DNA of 64,000 nt from the NCBI GenBank assembly GCA_002494495.1, contig DACB01000016.1:27794-91793 (forward strand), given 5' to 3'. The stretch's first letter is position 1. Each line of letters opens with the position of its first letter. Source of the DNA: Methanobacterium sp. UBA294. Lineage in GTDB: Archaea; Methanobacteriota; Methanobacteria; Methanobacteriales; Methanobacteriaceae. Below the pieces are notes generated by a model. It did not search any database. It saw only the letters and a list, made by a program, of their open reading frames with translations, and was not told the origin of the DNA. Below are positions 29,346 through 37,317 of the stretch, piece by piece. The position numbers were made by a program, and so were the translations under genes.

Positions 29346-31103
29346 TCATATAAATCTCTGGGGGTCTGTTTCAATATCCACGATAACTGGTTCATCACTG
29401 GATAATGCTTTATCCACTGCACCTGTTAATTCATCTGGCGTTTTAACCTTTATCCCCACCCCTCCACAATCACGGGCGAAGGCTGCAAAGTCCGGGTTGT
29501 AGAGTTCAGTTTCCCAGTTGGGATATTTTTCCACCATCTGTTCCTGCATAATCATCCCCAGTTGGTGGTTGTTGAAGATGAATATTTTAACTGGAAGCTG
29601 GTTACGCACGGCAGTTAAGAAGTCAGCCATAACCATGGAAAAGCCACCGTCACCAGTGATGCTCACCACCTGCCTATCAGGGTAGATAAGTTGAGCTGCC
29701 AGTGCTGCAGGGAGGCCGAATCCCATGGTACCCAGGTATCCGGACATGATCATTTTCTGGGTCTTCTTCATCCAGAAGTTACGTCCGAACCACCAACCAT
29801 TTTCACCAGTGTCAAGGGTTATTACCGCATCATCATCAATCTTGTCATTCAGTACTTTAATAATATACTGGGGCCTGATGGGTGTTAATTTACCGTCAGC
29901 TTCCTCATCAAGAAGGTCCAACCATTCTTTTTTATGCTTCCTAATCTCTTCCAGGTACTGGTCCTTTTTATTCTCCTGAACAAGATCCATTAACTGAGGC
30001 AATATTTCCGCGCAGTTTCCATAGAGCCCCACCTCAACTGGGAACTGTTTACCTATCGCCAGGGGATCTATGTCTATCTGGATGGTTTTCTTTTCTGGTA
30101 AGTGCGTCATATCTGAAAAGGACGAACCAACCACAATGAGTAAATCAGAGTTAAGAACTAGGTATGTGGAGGCTGTTGAACCTATATCTCCATGGCTACC
30201 AACATATAACTCGTTATCTTCATTTACCACTCCTTTCCCCCGGAATGTGGTTACAATTGGTGCTGTAATCTTTTCTGCTAGTTCCAGGAGAGCATCTCCC
30301 TGGTTGATGGCACCAAATCCAGATACTATCACCGGACGTTCTGCCTGATTTATGGCCTGAGCTGCCTTGAGTATAAGGAACATAGGTTGGTTTATGGCGT
30401 TGTTGGGGAAACTACCATCAAAGGGCATAGTTTCCGCTGTGTACGAGATTTCCTGAACATCTTTAGGTATTCCAATATGTGCTACTCCCTTATCCAAAAT
30501 AGCATGTTTAATAGCCTTGGTTATGAGTGTGGTGGTCTGATTTTCAGACATTAGTACCTTATTATAAACAGTTATTGGTTCGAAGAAAGCTTGCTGATCT
30601 ATTTCCTGGAACGAACCAGGACCAATCAATTGTCTGGTGAGCATACCAGTAAGTGCGAGTACAGGGGAATGGTCTAGGCTTGCATCGTAGAGCCCAGTGG
30701 CCAGGTTGGTTGCACCTGGGCCGGCTACAGTGAGACATGCCGCCGGGTGTCCAGTGAGTTTACCGTATGCTGATGCCATAAAAGCAGCGGTTTGCTCATG
30801 TCTAACCTGAATATAGGTTAAATTTTCATTTTTACGCACTGCATCCACCACTCCCAAGGATGAGGTTCCAGGTAATCCAAAGACATATTTGATTCCCCAT
30901 TCAATCATCTGGGCTATGATAACATCAGAAACAGAGGTTTCCCCCTCTTTAAGTTCGACCTTTTCTTCAGACAAATATACGAATGTAATCTTGGGAGAAT
31001 TACAAACCGGACATCTCCAATTGTCCGGAAGCTCATCAAATGTGTATCCTTCCTCATCTTCATCATATATGTAATTACAAACAGTGCACCTATATTTCCC
31101 CAT
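29346..31103 (-). CDS. rubredoxin fused to a ThDP-dependent pyruvate oxidase/acetolactate synthase-like enzyme
   Basis: A 585-residue fusion. Residues 1-45 are a rubredoxin domain with C6xxC9 and C31xxC34 binding one iron. The rest is the ThDP-enzyme fold: N-terminal domain with FGLPGTSSLGVVDAV, catalytic Glu in VRHEQTAAFMASAYG and AGPGATNLATGLYDA; central domain; and C-terminal ThDP/Mg site MGFGLPAALAA, then GDGGFSMVMADFLTAVRN with IFIFNN. Order and motifs suit pyruvate oxidase or acetolactate-synthase-like enzymes; the substrate cannot be told. Electron transfer from the ThDP intermediate to rubredoxin is an inference. GGGGGT precedes the ATG. It lies 31 bp upstream of the glutamate-synthase-like gene. 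Confidence 0.87.
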   Translation of the reverse strand: MGKYRCTVCNYIYDEDEEGYTFDELPDNWRCPVCNSPKITFVYLSEEKVELKEGETSVSDVIIAQMIEWGIKYVFGLPGTSSLGVVDAVRKNENLTYIQVRHEQTAAFMASAYGKLTGHPAACLTVAGPGATNLATGLYDASLDHSPVLALTGMLTRQLIGPGSFQEIDQQAFFEPITVYNKVLMSENQTTTLITKAIKHAILDKGVAHIGIPKDVQEISYTAETMPFDGSFPNNAINQPMFLILKAAQAINQAERPVIVSGFGAINQGDALLELAEKITAPIVTTFRGKGVVNEDNELYVGSHGDIGSTASTYLVLNSDLLIVVGSSFSDMTHLPEKKTIQIDIDPLAIGKQFPVEVGLYGNCAEILPQLMDLVQENKKDQYLEEIRKHKKEWLDLLDEEADGKLTPIRPQYIIKVLNDKIDDDAVITLDTGENGWWFGRNFWMKKTQKMIMSGYLGTMGFGLPAALAAQLIYPDRQVVSITGDGGFSMVMADFLTAVRNQLPVKIFIFNNHQLGMIMQEQMVEKYPNWETELYNPDFAAFARDCGGVGIKVKTPDELTGAVDKALSSDEPVIVDIETDPQRFI

Positions 31104-31326
31104 GTATTATACCCCCTGAAAGCATTGCATAAGATTATATTAATAATATGATTTTAAAACTTTATAAAAATATCTAATTGAAACTAAAAATGGCAAATAA
31201 TAGAAAATCAGTTGCCAATCACTGGATATCTATATTTTTAAGAAGAGATATATTATTCTGAAACTAGAATTTCTCAATATTATATGAGTCTGTATTGGGT
31301 GGTCAATTTAGGGAAGGAATTGTAAA

Positions 31327-32136
31327 ATGAGTAAGATTATAACCACGCTTCTAAAATCAACCAGGATAAGTTGGTCTTCTAAAACTGTGAATATGTTTCT
31401 TTTAGCCCTTACTTACGCCTACTTTTCCAATTTAACCATTTCCAACCCCCTGCAGATTCTAGAGGGTTTAATCCTGGTTTCCACTCTTTGGGGGGCACTT
31501 TACAGTCTGAACGACTTAACTGATCTGAAGTTCGATAAAGAAGACCCGGAAAAACAGAACCGTGCTTTTATCGAAAACAGCATTGAAAGGAAATGGATCC
31601 TGACATTCATAATCGTGTTAATTTCTATAATATTTATCGGATCAATCCTTACCTTAAAAATTGATTTCACCATCATCATGGCTTTAATGGTACTAAATCA
31701 GTTATTATATACAGTGCCACCTATAAGGCTTAAAGATACAGTGCTAGCCCCCTTTACAAGCACAGCCACTAATTCAGTTTTAAGGATAGCCTCTTGCAGC
31801 GTGCTCCTTGGAGACCTGTTCCTGGTCCCATTAAGCGTTTACTTCTTTATGTATACCGCGAGCATGGGCACCTACTTGATATACAAGGGTATCCCCAGAC
31901 AAGCCAGTCTGGTGAGTGTGGTGAGTGGTGCAATCCTCATATACGTACTGTACCTTGGTGAAATAAACCTGATTCAATTAGCTATCGCAATTTTACCAGC
32001 GATTATTGCAGGAATACCATTATACCTATCTCTTTTCTTAAACAAGGATAATATGTCCTCATTAGCTGATATATTATATCATCAGGTAGCCCTGGTCTTT
32101 TACCTGGTATGTATTCTTTATATCCTCTTTTTTTAA
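31327..32136 (+). CDS. UbiA-family prenyltransferase-like membrane protein
   Basis: A 269-residue protein with about eight membrane segments. The first Asp-rich UbiA motif is present (NDLTDLKFD, about residues 61-69, then KQNR), which binds Mg-prenyl diphosphate. The second motif is poor: YTVPPIRLKDTVLAP lacks the usual DxxxD cluster. The prenyl acceptor is unknown; lipid, quinone-like or protein substrates are all possible. AAGGAATTG precedes the ATG. It is divergent from the ThDP-enzyme gene and convergent with the geranylgeranyl reductase gene. Confidence 0.72.
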   Translation: MSKIITTLLKSTRISWSSKTVNMFLLALTYAYFSNLTISNPLQILEGLILVSTLWGALYSLNDLTDLKFDKEDPEKQNRAFIENSIERKWILTFIIVLISIIFIGSILTLKIDFTIIMALMVLNQLLYTVPPIRLKDTVLAPFTSTATNSVLRIASCSVLLGDLFLVPLSVYFFMYTASMGTYLIYKGIPRQASLVSVVSGAILIYVLYLGEINLIQLAIAILPAIIAGIPLYLSLFLNKDNMSSLADILYHQVALVFYLVCILYILFF

Positions 32137-32291
32137 ATAGAAAAAAAATGAAGAAATGTAAAATTCAAGGAAAATTTGTAGAAATTGAAAAATATGAAAG
32201 TTGGAAATAAATGGAAAATCAAGAAAAAAAGAAATATGAAAAATTAAATCTAGAAATAAAATTGAAAAAAAATTTAAAAAATTTAAAAAGT
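32137..32291 (-). terminator. A/T-skewed spacer acting as terminator for the GGR gene
   Basis: The plus strand is almost all purine (long A and GA runs); read leftward from the geranylgeranyl reductase stop it gives several T5-T8 tracts. No ORF is supported. It probably terminates the leftward ferredoxin-GGR unit. Confidence 0.5.
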
Positions 32292-33476
32292 TTAGAAAAG
32301 TTTTCCTAACTTCAACAAGGCCTTGGGAGAAACTTTAATTAACTGTTTAATAAGTTCTGCTGGGTTTATTCTGTCAAGCTCGATATCCTGGAAAGCATCA
32401 GCTATGGAGTTCAGTTCCTCATCAGATAAACTTTGGAGGTAGTCTTTGACCTTTAAGTCTCTTTCAAACTTCACACCAATGTTTTCTTCACATCTTTCCT
32501 GGTATTCAGATAAATTTTTTGCAGAATAATCACCTTCTTTAATAGCCTTGGCTGCTACTTTACCAGCGTATACTCCAGCCTCCATGGCAGATATGATTCC
32601 ACCACCTGTTAAGGGATTAACCTGGCTAGCAGAGTCTCCCACTAACATGAAGTTATCAGCTGTCAGTTCTTTATGCATACCACCTACCGGATCCCCTCCT
32701 ATGTTGAATTCTACTGGTTGTGCATTCTGTGTAGCCGGGTTGTTTTTTACAAAATCCAGTAAGTGTTCATATGCGCTTTTGTCTGTTTCGGTGGTTAAAA
32801 TTCCCAGTCCTACATTTGCTATGTCATCTCCCTTAGGGAATATCCAGGCGTATCCTCCAGGTGCCGTACTACCGAAGTGGAATTCTATAGCATCTGGGTC
32901 TTCCATTTTAACGTTCACCATTTCAAACTGAGCACATGATTCCATATTTTTTGGTTTCTGAGCTGTTTTAAGTCCAACCCATCTTCCTACTCTTGATTCT
33001 GGGCCGTCGGCTCCTATAACTATTTTAGCTTTTATTTCCAGTTCTTCTCCCATGGATTCGGCAGTTACAATGAGACTATCCCCATCTCTTCTGAGTCCGT
33101 TGGCAATGGTTTTAATCATGATCTGGGCTCCAGCTCTAGCAGCGTCCATGGCCATATGTTTATCAAAGACTTTCCTTTCTAGTATGTAACCTGCCTCAGG
33201 AAGTTTGACTTTCTCATCGTTGAGCCAAACACTGGTGCCATTTGGAGCTATCAACCTCACTCCACTTAGTTCCTTTGTAACCCATCGGGTACTGGGTTCA
33301 ATTTTTAATTTTTTTAAGCCTTCCTTGGATACTCCTTCAGCACATCTTTTAGGGGTCCCTATCTCAGATTTCTTATCGATTATGATTACGTCAGCCCCGT
33401 TTAGTGCGGCGTGTTTTGCAGTTAATGATCCTGCAGGTCCTGCTCCTATTACCAGTACATCAGTTTCAATTATCAT
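32292..33476 (-). CDS. digeranylgeranylglycerophospholipid reductase
   Basis: A 394-residue FAD enzyme that saturates the geranylgeranyl chains of archaeal ether lipids. Seen: the FAD dinucleotide fold VLVIGAGPAGSLTAKHAA (GxGxxG at residues 11-16), the GGR signature around CAEGVS (KRCAEGVSKEGL), IGADGPESRVGRW, the PxxYAWIFP-like YAWIFPKGDDIANVGLGI, and the second FAD motif LVGDSASQVNPLTGGGI. Length is normal. AGGAGAT lies 7 nt before the ATG. The ferredoxin gene 11 bp upstream is a likely electron donor; a neighbouring ferredoxin is needed for the Methanosarcina acetivorans enzyme. Confidence 0.94.
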   Translation of the reverse strand: MIIETDVLVIGAGPAGSLTAKHAALNGADVIIIDKKSEIGTPKRCAEGVSKEGLKKLKIEPSTRWVTKELSGVRLIAPNGTSVWLNDEKVKLPEAGYILERKVFDKHMAMDAARAGAQIMIKTIANGLRRDGDSLIVTAESMGEELEIKAKIVIGADGPESRVGRWVGLKTAQKPKNMESCAQFEMVNVKMEDPDAIEFHFGSTAPGGYAWIFPKGDDIANVGLGILTTETDKSAYEHLLDFVKNNPATQNAQPVEFNIGGDPVGGMHKELTADNFMLVGDSASQVNPLTGGGIISAMEAGVYAGKVAAKAIKEGDYSAKNLSEYQERCEENIGVKFERDLKVKDYLQSLSDEELNSIADAFQDIELDRINPAELIKQLIKVSPKALLKLGKLF

Positions 33477-33487
33477 TAAAATATCTC

Positions 33488-33670
33488 CTATTCTACTTCC
33501 TCTTTAGCCAGTGCCTGGACCGGGCAGACCTGGATGCATACAGCACATTCTTTACAATTATCTTTGTCAAATTTTAAGCTGTTTTCCCTGACTTCGATGA
33601 GGGATCGGGGACATACACCTGCACATTCCCCACAGTACATACACCATTCTTTAACCTTCATAATCATCAT
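33488..33670 (-). CDS. 2[4Fe-4S] ferredoxin
   Basis: A 60-residue ferredoxin with two cluster motifs, CMYCGECAGVCP and CKECAVCIQVCP, so eight Cys in the classic clostridial pattern. The first residues (MMIMK) offer three possible Mets; MKVKEWC is also acceptable. It lies directly upstream of the geranylgeranyl reductase gene and probably supplies its electrons. Confidence 0.92.
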   Translation of the reverse strand: MMIMKVKEWCMYCGECAGVCPRSLIEVRENSLKFDKDNCKECAVCIQVCPVQALAKEEVE

Positions 33671-33819
33671 CTTACTTGTTTTTTCTTATCTTTATGAATT
33701 TTATTTTTTTTAATTTCCTTATTACTTATGAATTTTATATTTTTAAACATCAAGTATCTATATATGGTTTAAAAAGTTTCCCTTGAAACTAATAACCTAA
33801 TTTATAGTAGTAACCCAAT

Positions 33820-33981
33820 TTATTTTTCATCTTCACAGGTAACAAACATATATCCGCACTCAGAGCAGACAAGGGACTTTGTGGTCGCATGTGCCTGGAA
33901 TTCACTGTGGAATTTTCTGGTCATTGTTTTATCTTTGCAACCGCATTTTGGGCATTTTTCATCTAATTTACCTATGTTCAT
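33820..33981 (-). CDS. 53-residue Cys-rich peptide next to radical SAM enzyme
   Basis: A short gene, read directly from the sequence. The product has six Cys: C10, C13, C15 (KCPKCGCK), C39, C42 (VCSECGY) and C49 (VTCEDEK), with a basic, His-containing middle (RKFHSEFQAHATTKS). AAGGAAG lies about 8 nt upstream of the ATG, and the gene begins 23 bp after the radical SAM stop on the same strand. The Cys spacing could form a zinc ribbon, but the extra C15 and C49 and the location fit a modified-peptide precursor. I recall a methanogen Cys-rich peptide family (TIGR04165) accompanying this radical SAM type; the match is unchecked. Confidence 0.82.
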   Translation of the reverse strand: MNIGKLDEKCPKCGCKDKTMTRKFHSEFQAHATTKSLVCSECGYMFVTCEDEK

Positions 33982-34004
33982 GGTTTTATCTTCCTTATAC
34001 TTTT

Positions 34005-35144
34005 TTAAGAAGGCTTGATCATGAGGGCTATTACACCTGTTGGGTTATTTTTATCATCAGATTCTGGGCCTATGGTTAATCCCGAGTTTCCCAGCATTTC
34101 TTTGGTTGCCCGTTTGGTGATTTCTTTAAATATGGTCCTATATGCAGGGCAATGAGGGTCAACGCCGTCGATTTCTCCTTCAAACTCGGCCAATGCATTG
34201 TAAGGACACCCTCCCCTGCAGAACTTTACGAAGGTGCACCTTTTACAGTTTTTATCCACGTACTCCTTGAATTTTTGCATTAACTTCCATGCTTTTGAAT
34301 CTGCAAGTTCTCCCTGGCTTGGATGGTCGCGTACATTGCCCATCACCCAATCTGGCATTCCCACAAAGCGATAGCATGGGTATATACTTCCATCCGGCCC
34401 TACAGCAAAAGTGTCGTCCATGCAGTCTACAAATGTGCATACTGCTCCCCGTCTGGTAAACACACTCTTGCATATATGGTCGATGTTTTTCACCTTGATA
34501 TCGTCGATGTTATCCAGGTATTTGTCAAGTAGATATATGAGTAATTTACCGTATTCATCTGGTGGTAATGCCCATTTTTCAGGGTTTTCATCCCGTATTG
34601 AGGGTAATGCAGGATGTAATTTCAAGTCTAAACCATTATCCAGGAAGTAGTTAAATATTTCCTCCTTAAAGCCTATGGAGTAGGAGGTAAAGGTGCAGAT
34701 AAAGCTTACCTGTAAATCGTTGTCCTGGGCTATCTGATAACCCTTCATGGTCTTCTGATAATATCCATCCCCCCGTTGGAGGTCGTTTAATTCCTCTGGT
34801 CCGTCTAAGCTGGAACCCACAGGTATAGAATATTCGGCAAATAACTTTGCTAATTCAGGAGTTAAATTCCACAAGTTACTCTGCAAGGCGAATGCGGGTT
34901 TTAAATGGTCCAATTCCTTGGCAAGCAGGGGTAATGCTTCTTTGAAAAATTCATACCCAGCTAGAAGTGGTTCCCCCCCGTGGAAGGTGAAGGTCACTGG
35001 CTCATTACGGAAATCCTTAAGCCATTCTACCAGTTCTCTAATAGTCTCCATATTCATAAGTGGTGATCCTTCCTCGCTACTCCAGCAGTAGTTGCAGTTA
35101 GATGGACATCCTAGTGTAGGGATTATCATCACATGAAAAGCCAT
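34005..35144 (-). CDS. radical SAM-SPASM enzyme, putative peptide-modifying
   Basis: A 379-residue enzyme. The radical SAM cluster motif is C13PSNC17NYC20 and the SAM-binding GGEP is at 56-59. The C-terminal SPASM part (about 240-350) has CTFVDCMDD, GPDGSIYPCYRF, NCKRCTFVKFCRGGCP and DPHCPAYR, enough Cys for two auxiliary [4Fe-4S] clusters. This layout is typical of sulfatase maturases and RiPP-modifying enzymes. No sulfatase is in the window, while a Cys-rich peptide gene is directly downstream, so peptide modification is favoured. I recall a methanogen family, TIGR04083 (Mhun_1560-type), of this kind. GAGGT is 5 nt before the ATG. Confidence 0.88.
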   Translation of the reverse strand: MAFHVMIIPTLGCPSNCNYCWSSEEGSPLMNMETIRELVEWLKDFRNEPVTFTFHGGEPLLAGYEFFKEALPLLAKELDHLKPAFALQSNLWNLTPELAKLFAEYSIPVGSSLDGPEELNDLQRGDGYYQKTMKGYQIAQDNDLQVSFICTFTSYSIGFKEEIFNYFLDNGLDLKLHPALPSIRDENPEKWALPPDEYGKLLIYLLDKYLDNIDDIKVKNIDHICKSVFTRRGAVCTFVDCMDDTFAVGPDGSIYPCYRFVGMPDWVMGNVRDHPSQGELADSKAWKLMQKFKEYVDKNCKRCTFVKFCRGGCPYNALAEFEGEIDGVDPHCPAYRTIFKEITKRATKEMLGNSGLTIGPESDDKNNPTGVIALMIKPS

Positions 35145-35300
35145 AAAAACCTCTTCTTTAAATACTAATTAATTTATTATTGTATTTTTAATCTTATAAT
35201 TTAATTTTTATGTTTTCAAACAGTTATTAATATTAAAAATGATTGATTGTAAAAAAATCCATTTAAAATAGAAAATGTGTAATATTTTTATTTAAAAATT

Positions 35301-35323
35301 AGGAAAATATTTTATATTTTCCT
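35301..35323. repeat. perfect 10-bp inverted repeat
   Basis: AGGAAAATAT (35301-35310) and ATATTTTCCT (35314-35323) are perfect inverted copies around TTT. Read leftward, a T-rich stretch follows, so it could terminate the 45-codon gene; it could equally be an operator for the radical SAM gene. A similar palindrome occurs at 60328-60347. Confidence 0.75.
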
Positions 35324-35338
35324 TAAAAAAGTAGAAAA

Positions 35339-35476
35339 TCATCCGAATCGGACTTTAAGCATACGGACGAGGTTTCTCAAGTCATTTGCATTTGCTGCAG
35401 CCAGTGCATCATTTAATTCATCCCAGGTAATTCCCTTGAAGTTCTCAACTATATCATTTATCTGATCCTCATTCAT
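35339..35476 (-). CDS. 45-residue hypothetical peptide
   Basis: A short ORF supported by a GGGGGG tract 6 nt upstream of the ATG at 35476 (another in-frame ATG at 35482 is too close to that tract). The peptide is acidic at the start and helical, with DELNDALAAANANDLRNL and a basic end KVRFG. It has no Cys, signal sequence or membrane segment. Not recognised. It sits 80 bp after the Hsp20 gene and about 195 bp before the radical SAM gene, on the same strand. Confidence 0.5.
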   Translation of the reverse strand: MNEDQINDIVENFKGITWDELNDALAAANANDLRNLVRMLKVRFG

Positions 35477-35556
35477 AGACATCCCCCCATTCATTTATAA
35501 TTAAAAATTTGTTTTAAAAAAATGGTGATATTATTTAGTACCCCTGAATTAGGATT

Positions 35557-36129
35557 TTATTTAATATCTATTTTGATTTTTTCTGCAGCTATTTTGGGCA
35601 GATTTATGGTCAATATTGAGTCTTCGAATTTTGCTGATGCTTTTTTAACATCTATTTTTGCTGGGAGTTCTATGGTTTTGGTTATTTTACCGTAATTTCT
35701 TTCTCTGCGGATGTAATTAACTTCTTCCTCTTTGTATTCTTCATCAAATGTCGCGGTTATTTCTACGCTTGTTTCGGTTAATGTTACATTTAATAATTCT
35801 TTTTTGGCCCCTGGAAGGTCCGCTTTGATGATTATTTCAGTATCTGAATCTAATACATCTGCCAGGGGTTTTTGCAGTGAACTGGTATAATCGGAAATTG
35901 CTTTTGAAAAATCTTCCTGCCGGTCACGGATAGTGCTTACGAAGTCGTTGAACATCTTCTCTGCTTGTGTCCTTCCTTTAGGAACATCGTCTTCTGCATC
36001 TTTCCTCAGAGATCTTGTTTCATTACTGGTGGATGCTTTACTTTCCGTTTTTTTTCCAAGCTGTGCCTTTGATGTTCCCTCATCAGCACCGGTACCTTGG
36101 ACTACTTCTAAATTTTTCTTATCTACCAT
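35557..36129 (-). CDS. Hsp20/alpha-crystallin small heat shock protein
   Basis: A 190-residue chaperone that holds unfolding proteins. A charged, probably disordered N-terminus (1-60) is followed by the alpha-crystallin domain (about 90-190): IIIKADLPGAKKELLNVTL, YIRRERNYGKITKTIELP and ILTINLPK, though without the classical I-x-I tail. GGTGAT lies 6 nt before the ATG. It is a paralogue of the Hsp20 at 63549-63971; both share an MFND-F/VFND-F start region before the core. Confidence 0.9.
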   Translation of the reverse strand: MVDKKNLEVVQGTGADEGTSKAQLGKKTESKASTSNETRSLRKDAEDDVPKGRTQAEKMFNDFVSTIRDRQEDFSKAISDYTSSLQKPLADVLDSDTEIIIKADLPGAKKELLNVTLTETSVEITATFDEEYKEEEVNYIRRERNYGKITKTIELPAKIDVKKASAKFEDSILTINLPKIAAEKIKIDIK

Positions 36130-36196
36130 TCGTTATCACCAATGAATTTATAATAGGCTGATTATTTTAATAATCTGTATTTAGTAGATAATAAAT

Positions 36197-36526
36197 CTAT
36201 TTTTTATCTTTCTTAGTCACTTTCTTTGTTTTGGAAGTGTTGAAATTATACATATTGGAATCCTGTTCTAATATCCTTAATCTTTCTGCTAAAAATTCTA
36301 AAACACGTTTCTTATCTGTAAATGATACGTCCTTTTTAGATAACATATTAATTAGTTCTGTAATACTTCTAGCAGAATGTGTACCTGATTTTTCGTCCAT
36401 TAGTATTATGTCCCTTTTTCCGAATTCCTTGGATGTGGATACAAAAACTGCACCCCATACATTTCCATTTTTGTCCTTTAGATCTATGGAATTATAGAAA
36501 TCTTTCTCTTTTATTTTATTTTTCAT
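36197..36526 (-). CDS. small hypothetical protein
   Basis: A 109-residue soluble basic protein; not recognised. VWGAVFVSTSKEFGKRDIILMD suggests a beta-sheet core, followed by helices (SITELINMLSKKD, RVLEFLAERLRIL) and a Lys-rich tail (KTKKVTKKDKK). AAGGTGA lies 6 nt before the ATG. It sits 67 bp upstream of the Hsp20 gene and may be cotranscribed. Confidence 0.65.
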   Translation of the reverse strand: MKNKIKEKDFYNSIDLKDKNGNVWGAVFVSTSKEFGKRDIILMDEKSGTHSARSITELINMLSKKDVSFTDKKRVLEFLAERLRILEQDSNMYNFNTSKTKKVTKKDKK

Positions 36527-36875
36527 CTTAAATCACCTTAATACAACTTATCATAATTATATTTATAATAAAACTAAATAGTATATAAATGTTTCTAAAA
36601 AAATGAAATTTACAAAAAACTATTCACCATTAATATTTCGTTAATAGAATGAATTATTAAGGATTGTTTACAAATATAAACTGGTAATTTAAAATTTAGT
36701 ACTATAGTAATATTATAAAAAATTTCTAGATCTCAAACGAAACTTTTAATTTTAATCACTCTAATATATTGTTTAGTAAAAAATGCAAAAGTTGAATTGA
36801 AGGAATTAATGGACGGTATTCACATCAAAATTTTTATTTTTTAATCAAAAAAAATTCATAATTTGAGCGAATAGT
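36527..36875. other. gene-free AT-rich spacer
   Basis: About 350 bp between divergent genes. I see only AT-rich promoter-like sequence (for example TTTATAATAAAAC near 36560 for the leftward gene) and no convincing ORF or RNA gene. Confidence 0.5.
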
Positions 36876-37313
36876 ATGGAATCAGTTAATAAACAACCCT
36901 TAGAAATCCTTTTAGTTGAAGATAATCCTGGAGATATACGCCTGATCAAGGAAATATTAAAGGAAACCAAGATACAAAACAATATTAGGATAGCAATGGA
37001 TGGAGAAGCAGCTTTAAATTTGTTGTTTAATTTAGACGACTTAACTACACCCCGTCCAGATCTGATTCTCCTAGATTTAAATTTGCCAAAAATTGATGGA
37101 AGGGAACTCCTATCTGAAATTAAGAATGATGAAGATCTCAAAAGTATACCTGTGGTGATACTAACCACCTCTACAGCCGAGGAAGATATCATAGAAACTT
37201 ATAATAATCATGCTAATTCATATATCACCAAACCAGTGGACTTAGATCATTTTATAAAAGTAGTTGAATCAATTATGGATTTCTGGCTATCAATAGTTAA
37301 GCTACCCAGGTGA
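36876..37313 (+). CDS. single-domain response regulator (Rcp1-like)
   Basis: A 145-residue receiver domain. Seen: the acidic pocket E15-D16, phospho-acceptor D67 in LILLDLNLPKIDG, switch Thr in VVILTTSTAEED and the conserved Lys in YITKPVD. This long-loop type (LDDLTTPRPDLILLD) resembles cyanobacterial Rcp1 receivers paired with PAS/GAF histidine kinases. No output domain and no kinase gene in the window. The next gene starts 4 bp after its stop. Confidence 0.92.
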   Translation: MESVNKQPLEILLVEDNPGDIRLIKEILKETKIQNNIRIAMDGEAALNLLFNLDDLTTPRPDLILLDLNLPKIDGRELLSEIKNDEDLKSIPVVILTTSTAEEDIIETYNNHANSYITKPVDLDHFIKVVESIMDFWLSIVKLPR

Positions 37314-37317
37314 AAAT

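Noticed and set aside
33820..33981. The Cys-rich peptide as a TFS/RpoP-type zinc ribbon of RNA polymerase
   Set aside because: It lacks the conserved residues of those small subunits that I would expect, and has extra Cys (C15, C49); position next to the radical SAM gene is more telling.
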